A DNA stretch of 5,959 nucleotides from Methanobacteriota archaeon. Lineage in GTDB: Archaea > Thermoplasmatota > Poseidoniia > Poseidoniales > Poseidoniaceae. Where the stretch lies: assembly GCA_011525095.1 (NCBI GenBank), contig WTIV01000043.1, positions 1 through 5,959 of the forward strand, in the 5' to 3' direction. Position 1 is the first letter of the stretch. Every line of letters starts with the position of its first letter. The notes below the pieces were generated by a model that saw nothing but the letters and a program-made list of their open reading frames with translations, was not told the DNA's origin and searched no databases. Below are positions 1 through 5,959 of this stretch, piece by piece. The position numbers and the translations under genes were made by a program.

Positions 1-1014
1 GAAATAGTTGCAATCACAACCTGCTCCCATCCTTCCAATGTATAGTTCATCACAATCTTCTCCAGATTGGAAACAATCATTTGATCCAAAATCACCAGCA
101 GGGATTTGTGAATCATTTACATCGATGAGTCCAGCAGGCTCTTCATTTACGAAAAATTCTCCTCCCGTGCTGGTGTTGACTACAACTCTAACGTGAGTCC
201 AGATGCCGTCTTCAATTGACATATTTGAGGTAGGATTTTGCGACAGTGAGTATTCATTCGAGTATGCAAGGTATCCATTGTTGATGTAAAGTCCCCATCC
301 ATAATCGCCCAGCATTGTGATAAACTGAATTCCCGAAGTATCTGCGACATTAATCCAGGCCTCGATTTCAATCAAATCTGTGAATTGTGGAACTTCGTCA
401 TCGATGATTATGTGGTCATCGTCTCCATCGAATCGTAGAGCATAATCAGCACCTTCTCCAACTTCGACTACTCCGTAAACAGGGAAGTATTGAGGGTCGT
501 CTTCCAAATCATTCCAAGTAGCAGGTTCTATTGTTCCCATATTGGTTCCAGTGATGTGAACATAGTCTTCGTCATCACCTTCACCAGGTTGCCCCTCACC
601 CCAGTTTCTGTAAGTGAATGGTGTACCGTCATGCCATCTGAAATCTCCCTCGCTTTGATGGTCAGACAATCCAATCCAGAGGTGTCGAGTTGTTCCGTTG
701 TCTACTGCGAAAGTATCGAAAAGCCACTCATCTTCATCAGCATCATCCACTGTTACCAAGAATCCTCCCAAGCTCCTTGCAACAGATGCAGCATCACTCC
801 ATGATGAGGCACTTAGAAGATGGTAGGTGTGGTTGTTAACAGGGTTTACAACGGTTTGTAATACCTCGATATCTTCGATTTCATTTGCCGAAGTTGTTTG
901 GACAAACGGGCTCAAGGACACCATCAGAAATAGGACAGCAAGTGATACAGCCTTGTGGTTCACAGACCATTGACACAGAAACTTGTTATTTAATCTAACA
1001 CAAGAAAGGCCCAT
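1..1014 (-). CDS. Secreted C-type lectin-like / laminin-G-like domain protein, C-terminus beyond the window (partial)
   Basis: The minus-strand frame is open from ATG at 1014-1012 to base 1, giving 338 residues with no stop, so the 3' end lies outside. Residues 19-43 look like a signal peptide: basic NHK, a hydrophobic core at about 22-38, and a possible cleavage after TSA (43). Residues about 57-185 form a C-type lectin-like domain. It has WIGL at 113-116, a W127 to W138 loop (WHDGTPF, YRNW), QPG at 142-144 where EPN or QPD usually sits, WND at 167-169, and a closing YGVVE at 180-184. This domain contains no cysteine, so the usual disulfides are absent. Residues about 191-338 resemble a LamG/concanavalin-A-like domain (ALRFDG, IEAWINV, GWGLYI, WTHVRVVV, ELYIGRMG), cut before its last strand. 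Cysteines at 314, 321, 333 and 335 could pair. N-x-S/T sequons occur at 61, 106, 264, 280 and 300. Expected role, by inference: extracellular carbohydrate or surface binding; ligand unknown. Start: a TGA lies in frame upstream at 1045-1047 and no earlier start exists. An in-frame GTG at 963-961 gives a more typical short signal peptide and may be the true start. Confidence 0.88.
   Translation of the reverse strand, partial: MGLSCVRLNNKFLCQWSVNHKAVSLAVLFLMVSLSPFVQTTSANEIEDIEVLQTVVNPVNNHTYHLLSASSWSDAASVARSLGGFLVTVDDADEDEWLFDTFAVDNGTTRHLWIGLSDHQSEGDFRWHDGTPFTYRNWGEGQPGEGDDEDYVHITGTNMGTIEPATWNDLEDDPQYFPVYGVVEVGEGADYALRFDGDDDHIIIDDEVPQFTDLIEIEAWINVADTSGIQFITMLGDYGWGLYINNGYLAYSNEYSLSQNPTSNMSIEDGIWTHVRVVVNTSTGGEFFVNEEPAGLIDVNDSQIPAGDFGSNDCFQSGEDCDELYIGRMGAGCDCNYF
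986..994 (-). promoter_or_regulatory. Alternative TATA-like box for the lectin-like gene (GTG start)
   Basis: On the minus strand this reads ATTAAATAA, close to the archaeal TATA consensus. It lies 23 to 31 bases upstream of the in-frame GTG at 963. If this is the promoter, the transcript would be leaderless from GTG 963 and the first 17 codons from ATG 1014 would be untranslated promoter DNA. The signal peptide beginning at GTG (VNHKAVSLAVLFLMV) has a normal short basic n-region, which supports this option. It competes with the element at 1037-1045. Confidence 0.33.
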
Positions 1015-1036
1015 AGAATATTGTCTGCGTTTGTTG

Positions 1037-1045
1037 AAATATTTT
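1037..1045 (-). promoter_or_regulatory. Candidate archaeal TATA box for the lectin-like gene (ATG start)
   Basis: On the minus strand this reads AAAATATTT. It sits 23 to 31 bases upstream of ATG 1014, the spacing expected if transcription starts at or next to the ATG (leaderless mRNA). It lies in the 42-base gap after the helicase stop. It is part of a perfect 6-base inverted repeat, TTGAAA-TAT-TTTCAA on the plus strand (1034-1048), which could be an operator but could also be chance in AT-rich DNA. No Shine-Dalgarno motif precedes the ATG. Confidence 0.35.
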
Positions 1046-1056
1046 CAATATTGCAA

Positions 1057-4000
1057 TCACTTCATTCGCTTTCCGCCGATTCTTAGTTCGGTTTTCAAAG
1101 GCATTTGATGCTCCCATGCGAATTCTTTGACAATTCTCCATCCTTTTTCTGAACCTTCGTAATCGGTTACATCGATTATCTTGTCTCGTGTATTTGCCTT
1201 GAATGCTGCAACAGGTTCTGCATTTCTGAATACAAGATATGCGCTACCAAATCCGAATTTTTGCTTTAGAACCTCTGAGAAGTATGGAGCAATTGGGTCA
1301 GATGGTGGAATTACAAAGTCCCGTATTGGTGGAACATTCTTTGCCTCATCGAGTAGGTCTTTTCTTCCCCAACAGACTTCGTGCAGATCTTGTATTAGGA
1401 ATCCCTTTATCAAAGTAGAATCTTCTTCGAACTCCGTCAATATAGCCTTCAGTTCTTCGGGTTTGAAAGGAGTCCCTGCAAGTCTTGTAAATTGCTTCAG
1501 CGTAATCACAGGATAATCCGAAACAAGCCTTCGAAGGTACTCTCTTCTCAGAATTACTGGGTCAAGACCTCTTCTTGGTGCCACTGATCTAAATCCACCC
1601 CTGTAATCTTGAACCATGTGTCCACTGCGCAGAAGGGGCTGGATTAATTTCCTGAATGCAGCTCTCTTCATAGCGTGTCTCTCCATAAACAGGTTCGGAT
1701 CGCTATGATTCTCAAAGAACTCCAGTACATCTAACAATTCTTCATTTGGCTCTTCCCCTCTAATTGCTAAAAGCGTTGAAAAGTGGTCATAAGATGCCCA
1801 AACTTGATGTCCTCTGAGGTTAATTCCTTGATGAAGTTGGTTTGCACTGGCCATATTTTTGAGACTTACACGATAGACTTCTGCTCTGCCTCTTAGTCCG
1901 AAATCATCTCTGACTTCTTGGACGCTGTCAAGCGCTTGAATTTCGTTTTCAAGTCGTGAATTTTGGTGAAGGTGATGTCGGTGGAATAACGCACGTTCTG
2001 CAATTTCTCTTGGTTGTGGGTCAACGACTCCACCTCTAATCATTCTCTCGCCTGCTAATTTGAATCCAATTCCTTCCAAAGCATTGCGAGAGTCTTCTTC
2101 CAATTCTGTTACAGGAACGCCATTGAATTGCGACAACACTGCAACATCTACGAGTTGGTCAGAATGATTGTCGAGTAATTTTTCAAACGCACTACAGAAC
2201 TCATCGAGGTAGGCATATGGTATGTGCATATCCTTAATTTCAAGATAATCGTTAATCTTGAACATGAGGACTTTTCCAATGGGGTCTACTCCCTTGAAGA
2301 CAGGTAGGTACCATCCTCTGTCGAGTACAGATCTAACTTCCCAGATAAATCTCGAAACGTAAGGGTCAGATTGGGTTAGGATTCTTAATTTCCTGTCTTC
2401 TCGGTTTTGTGTGTTAAGTTTCGAAACTTCTTCTGGAATAACATAGAAGGCTTCAGGCTCAGGAACCAAAGCCATAACCTTAGCAACTCGGCCTTGATTC
2501 TCGAGGTTTCTCAGTGCGATTGCCAATTCCTCTACGCTTCTTGAAACATAATATCTGAGGGTGAAGGCTTTGACAGGACCCATTCTCTTGATGACGTCAA
2601 CCAAAGCATCTTCGAAATCCATCGGCTCATAGACGTCCACAACCCTGTGGAATAGAGATAAGCGTCTCCTACGTCCACTTACGTCCTCGAATTGTTTTAC
2701 AACACATAGTTGACGCTCCAAGTTACTGATTGCATTTTTCAAATCCCTCTGCAGCGACTTGTGGTCTTCACCCTTGGGGAAGTCTGCAAGAATTTCCTGT
2801 CTAGTCAGATTTTCTCCTTTGGGTATCTTTTCCAAAACTAATTTCTCCATTTCTCCCAGCCAAGGTTCCGGTTTAAGACCAAGAAGCATTGGTAGATTTT
2901 TCCTCGTTGTGTAACCGATTCTATTGTGTAATAATCGACCCATTATTACGTCAGAGTCTAATTGCAAATCCTTCCAATCAGCGTATCTAAAGCCATCAAC
3001 TCTGTACAACATCTCTTGTTGTTTCTGGAATAGTATATGTTGGTCGAAGGCGGTGAAACCATCTTGATATTGCTCAAATGACTTCTGCATTACTAAGTTC
3101 TGAACCCAGCGATACTCGACAACATCTTCTTCACCACCGGTGATTCTGTGTTCATCGACCTTTAGGATATACTCAGCATCGTCAGTCTGTTTATAGAAAC
3201 CAACTGAGATCACGTTTCTCATCTCTAATTCGTGTAGAATCGAATCGATTTGCCCTTGTGGGAAAGGCAATCTATCGAAAATATCCTCTCCCATTGCAGG
3301 ACCTTCACTACCCAACATTTCGATTATCTTCACACGTAATGCTTCATGAGCGTCTGTAATTGTCATCTTTTGCCACTTTGTAGGCTTTAATCCATCAAAA
3401 TCAGTAGCAACTTCGTATGTCAGTCCCTTTGTATAAAGGTCTCTGATATCCTCCATTTCTTTACCGCCTGCTTCGGCGATACATCCTAGAGTTCCGTGAA
3501 TTTCTGCCATGTAGGTAGTAAACCATTTGTCATCTAATTCATGTGAACCTGTGCCCCTCAGTTTGGTGATTTTACCTTGACTTGCTAACTCTCTTACCCA
3601 AGATTCGATTGTACTGTGGTCGATTCCCTCCAATTTTGCTTTGTAGAGAGGGTTTTCCCACTTTCTGTCAAGCCCACCACCCTTGCTCATCAGACTCAAT
3701 AATTCAGATGCGTTGGTTGGTTTTGGCACCTTATTTGAGTAATAATCATTCAATTGCTCATCAGTAAGTTCTGTTGCTAGACTTCTATTACCTAACAACC
3801 GTTTCAGAATTTCTGGGTCAATATCCTTGACAAGGAATGCTCGAGTCTTCATCGATAGTAAGTCCTCGAATGTACTCATGTAGAGACTCATACCAAGTCG
3901 TGAAGGAACTGGAACTTTGGAGTGAACTATCCGAGCTTCAGATTCTTTACTGGCCTGAAGGAATTGGTTCAGAGATTTGATGTCTATATCTCCAAACATA

Positions 4001-5959
4001 ATTTCTGATTTAGCTTCACGGATTAGCAAAGAGTCTTCGATTGATCGATGTCTTTGTAACAATGCATCTGCCCTCTGCTGGAATTGCTGAGGACTTACTT
4101 CTTCAGCACCGATTCTCTTTGGTATGATCAGTGAACGTCCAGCTATTTCTCTGAACCGCTTTGCGAATATTTGAGTATTCACAATGTATCTTTCAATGAC
4201 TTCCATATGGTCGTTGGATTGGAAAGATTCGTACATTTTTCCTGGGTCAACCTCCTGGCTGGTTTTGATCAAAAGTCCATTTTCGTCAAATGATAATTCA
4301 AGGACAGCAATACCATCCTGCTCTGCAAGACCTGCCATAAAGTATCCAAGCGCTGTATTGAACCCTCTTCCTCTACATGATGTAATTAGGTAAGTTGGCA
4401 TTCCTCCAGATACAATCTGTTCAACGATTAGCCTGTTAGGGTCGGGAACTTGGAATGAGTCCAGTGTATGCTCTTCTAGGTGTCTAGCGATCGTGTTGGC
4501 GACTCCTTCGCTCAAGCCATACACGTCACGCAAGATTACCCTAGGGTCATTTTGTCTTCGTAGCGTGTTTACACTGTGTCCAATCAAGTCAAGTAATGCC
4601 TTAGATAATTCCCTAGAACGGCTCCTTGCTTCACCACTCCAAGATGGAACAGTTGGACGGTATCCTGTTACAGATGTCACATTCACTCTCGTGCCTTGAA
4701 TGTTGGATACTCTGTATGTAGAACCACCGAGTAAAATTACATCTCCACCTCGTAAGTTTGCAACGAATGAGGAAGACAATTGTCCAAGTATGCTACCTTC
4801 AGCATTGAATACGAGATAGGAATTATCTGGAGCGATTGTACCGATATTTGTGTAATAAATCATCCTCGAGTAACCTCTCTTTCCGTAGAGGTTCTCTTCC
4901 CAATCAACCCAAACTCTCCTTTCTTCCTCAAGCATATCGATGACTTCGATGAAATCATCATAGCCTAAGTTTCTGTACGACCACGTGCTTGTTACAACCT
5001 CAAAGGCTTCATCGATATCTCTTTCATTAATTATTACCAAACCAATCAAGAATTGCGCAAGAACGTCTAAACAATTCTGCGGGAAATCAAGCATGTCCAT
5101 GTCGCCTGTTTGAATCGCAGCTTGGAGAGCAGCTAACTCGATTAGGTCATCGACACTGGTTGGCAAGAATCTTGCACGTGGAATACCTCCTACATGGTGA
5201 CCTGCTCTACCGATTCTTTGCAGAGCGGTTGCGATGTCACCCGGTGAACCAATCTGGATTACCATGTCGACTGAACCAATGTCTATTCCCATTTCAAGCG
5301 AAGAAGATGTTACAACTGCTCGTAGGTGACCGAGTTTGAGTTTTCTTTCAACATCCAGTCTGATTCTCTTGTCCATTGAACCATGGTGGCCCGCAACAAG
5401 ATCTCCAAGGTAGGGCCGTAGTTTCTGTACAAGCGTCTCAGTCATTTTCCTAGTATTTGCGAAGACTAGAGTTGTTGTGTGGGCACCGATCAAATCAGAA
5501 ACCATCTCGACATTCATCTCTAATACTTTCATTACCGATAAGTCGCTAAATTTGGGCGAACATAGCAATATGTCTAGGTCGAGTTCACGGGCTCCACTGA
5601 TTTTTGCAATCTTCACGGTTTGGTTCGCATTTCGACTCTCTCTGTCGTCACTAGCAACCAAGTATTCTGCTACAGTTTCTAGTGGCTCCATAGTTGCAGA
5701 AATGCCAATTCTCTGAACAGGCCTCTCCAAAATTGTGTCTAGTAGTGAAATTGTAAGTGCTAGGTGAACACCACGCTTAGTAGGTACCAGCGAGTGCATT
5801 TCGTCAATGATAATCCATTCGACATTGGAAACAATTGGTTGGAATCTTGGAGAGGAAATTGCGATGGCCATACTTTCTGGCGTTGTGATTAGGATGTGTG
5901 GAGGTTTTCTCAACATTTTCTGTCTTTCAGATTGAGGTGTGTCACCGGTCCTCAATCCA
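1057..5959 (-). CDS. lhr: Lhr-family ATP-dependent DNA helicase, long form with winged-helix C-terminal region (5' partial)
   Basis: This is a superfamily 2 ATP-dependent helicase of the Lhr (large helicase-related) family, which translocates on single-stranded DNA in repair. About 1,633 residues are visible. The frame is still open at 5959, and the first residues (G-L-R-T-G-D-T) match the internal RTGDT segment of Lhr, so the P-loop and motif Ia lie beyond the window. The TTG at 5955 is not the start. Counting from that codon: TTPES at 24-28, DEMH (motif II) at 51-54, SAT (III) at 86-88, LVFANTR (IV) at 163-169, TSSSLEMGID (V) at 216-225 and QRIGRAGH (VI) at 246-253. Next come the Lhr winged helix and the DEAD/H-associated domain (about 290-610), then the rest of the core to about 830. 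Residues about 835-1632 are a C-terminal region of repeated winged helices and beta modules recalling the AlkZ/YcaQ (HTH_42) fold. It contains two SDP modules, at 1196-1243 and 1552-1599. E. coli Lhr has 1,538 residues; allowing about 120 missing, this one would be about 1,750. It ends in TGA at 1059-1057. No frameshift is seen. Confidence 0.93.
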   Translation of the reverse strand, partial: GLRTGDTPQSERQKMLRKPPHILITTPESMAIAISSPRFQPIVSNVEWIIIDEMHSLVPTKRGVHLALTISLLDTILERPVQRIGISATMEPLETVAEYLVASDDRESRNANQTVKIAKISGARELDLDILLCSPKFSDLSVMKVLEMNVEMVSDLIGAHTTTLVFANTRKMTETLVQKLRPYLGDLVAGHHGSMDKRIRLDVERKLKLGHLRAVVTSSSLEMGIDIGSVDMVIQIGSPGDIATALQRIGRAGHHVGGIPRARFLPTSVDDLIELAALQAAIQTGDMDMLDFPQNCLDVLAQFLIGLVIINERDIDEAFEVVTSTWSYRNLGYDDFIEVIDMLEEERRVWVDWEENLYGKRGYSRMIYYTNIGTIAPDNSYLVFNAEGSILGQLSSSFVANLRGGDVILLGGSTYRVSNIQGTRVNVTSVTGYRPTVPSWSGEARSRSRELSKALLDLIGHSVNTLRRQNDPRVILRDVYGLSEGVANTIARHLEEHTLDSFQVPDPNRLIVEQIVSGGMPTYLITSCRGRGFNTALGYFMAGLAEQDGIAVLELSFDENGLLIKTSQEVDPGKMYESFQSNDHMEVIERYIVNTQIFAKRFREIAGRSLIIPKRIGAEEVSPQQFQQRADALLQRHRSIEDSLLIREAKSEIMFGDIDIKSLNQFLQASKESEARIVHSKVPVPSRLGMSLYMSTFEDLLSMKTRAFLVKDIDPEILKRLLGNRSLATELTDEQLNDYYSNKVPKPTNASELLSLMSKGGGLDRKWENPLYKAKLEGIDHSTIESWVRELASQGKITKLRGTGSHELDDKWFTTYMAEIHGTLGCIAEAGGKEMEDIRDLYTKGLTYEVATDFDGLKPTKWQKMTITDAHEALRVKIIEMLGSEGPAMGEDIFDRLPFPQGQIDSILHELEMRNVISVGFYKQTDDAEYILKVDEHRITGGEEDVVEYRWVQNLVMQKSFEQYQDGFTAFDQHILFQKQQEMLYRVDGFRYADWKDLQLDSDVIMGRLLHNRIGYTTRKNLPMLLGLKPEPWLGEMEKLVLEKIPKGENLTRQEILADFPKGEDHKSLQRDLKNAISNLERQLCVVKQFEDVSGRRRRLSLFHRVVDVYEPMDFEDALVDVIKRMGPVKAFTLRYYVSRSVEELAIALRNLENQGRVAKVMALVPEPEAFYVIPEEVSKLNTQNREDRKLRILTQSDPYVSRFIWEVRSVLDRGWYLPVFKGVDPIGKVLMFKINDYLEIKDMHIPYAYLDEFCSAFEKLLDNHSDQLVDVAVLSQFNGVPVTELEEDSRNALEGIGFKLAGERMIRGGVVDPQPREIAERALFHRHHLHQNSRLENEIQALDSVQEVRDDFGLRGRAEVYRVSLKNMASANQLHQGINLRGHQVWASYDHFSTLLAIRGEEPNEELLDVLEFFENHSDPNLFMERHAMKRAAFRKLIQPLLRSGHMVQDYRGGFRSVAPRRGLDPVILRREYLRRLVSDYPVITLKQFTRLAGTPFKPEELKAILTEFEEDSTLIKGFLIQDLHEVCWGRKDLLDEAKNVPPIRDFVIPPSDPIAPYFSEVLKQKFGFGSAYLVFRNAEPVAAFKANTRDKIIDVTDYEGSEKGWRIVKEFAWEHQMPLKTELRIGGKRMK
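1159..1542 (-). repeat. Lhr C-terminal repeat unit 2 (winged helix plus SDP beta module)
   Basis: This encodes residues about 1472-1599 of the helicase. A winged-helix-like stretch (YPVITLKQF, KPEELKAILTEFEE) leads to SDP at 1552-1554 and the strands AYLVF and IIDVTDY. The spacing from the PV motif to SDP is almost the same as in unit 1, and the two SDP motifs are 356 residues apart. The VIPPSDP segment recalls the DP-containing strand of AlkZ/YcaQ-family proteins. It is followed by the C-terminal tail of the protein. Confidence 0.5.
2227..2607 (-). repeat. Lhr C-terminal repeat unit 1 (winged helix plus SDP beta module)
   Basis: This encodes residues about 1117-1243 of the helicase, numbered from the codon at 5955. 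A winged-helix-like stretch (GPVKAF, VEELAIALRNLENQGRV) leads into a beta module that opens with SDP at 1196-1198 and runs through YLPVF and LEIKD. Its last 48 residues align without gaps to unit 2, with 9 identities and many conservative changes (K/R, D/E, I/V, L/I). The similarity is at protein level only; no DNA repeat is evident. The alignment was made by eye. Confidence 0.5.

Noticed and set aside
180..371. 63-codon minus-strand open frame
   Set aside because: It overlaps the LamG-like coding region in another frame. The long frame running through the whole segment has clear domain motifs, so this is a shadow.
490..804. 104-codon open frame on the plus strand
   Set aside because: It lies wholly antisense to the lectin-like domain coding region, has no recognisable domain and no promoter or ribosome site, and is explained as a shadow frame.
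1015..1056. Intrinsic terminator after the helicase gene
   Set aside because: The only hairpin candidate has six AT-rich base pairs and no convincing following T tract on the minus strand. The TATA box reading fits the position better.
1181..1516. 111-codon open frame on the plus strand
   Set aside because: It is antisense to the conserved C-terminal modules of the helicase and its translation matches no family I recognise.
5953..5955. TTG at 5955 as the start codon of the helicase
   Set aside because: The upstream codon in frame is open (GGA, Gly) and the G-L-R-T-G-D-T segment is internal in Lhr helicases. The P-loop must lie further upstream, outside the window.
1..5959. Defence island, mobile element or CRISPR-related system
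   Set aside because: There is no transposase, integrase, repeat array, terminal inverted repeat, nuclease or toxin-like gene. An Lhr helicase alone is a general repair gene, and a neighbouring lectin does not make a system.

Overview
The window carries two protein genes, both on the minus strand and both cut by a window edge. They are separated by a 42-base AT-rich gap. No RNA gene, mobile element, CRISPR array or plus-strand gene can be supported.

Right and centre (1057-5959): most of a very long Lhr-family superfamily 2 DNA helicase. The end beyond 5959 would hold the N-terminus with the P-loop. Motifs II, III, IV, V and VI are intact. They are followed by the Lhr core accessory domains and then by about 800 residues of winged-helix and beta-module C-terminal region of the kind seen in long bacterial Lhr. 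I see a tandem duplication of a winged helix plus an 'SDP' beta module in this C-terminal region.

Left (1-1014): the N-terminal 338 residues of a secreted protein, made of a signal peptide, a C-type lectin-like domain and a laminin-G/concanavalin-A-like domain. The window edge cuts it near the end of the laminin-G-like fold. The frame is open from the start codon to base 1. Its start is ambiguous between ATG at 1014 and GTG at 963, and each lies about 27 bases downstream of an archaeal-type TATA-like element.

Likely source: an archaeon, tentatively a marine Euryarchaeota/Thermoplasmatota lineage such as Marine Group II (Poseidoniales). The reasons are TATA-like boxes at leaderless spacing, no Shine-Dalgarno motif before the lectin gene, moderate to low GC, and secreted acidic lectin/LamG proteins. 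This assignment is inference from style, with no marker gene to prove it. The two genes share a strand and are close, but nothing suggests a shared pathway: one is DNA repair or nucleic acid processing, the other is cell-surface or extracellular binding. I do not see evidence of a new defence or mobile system here.
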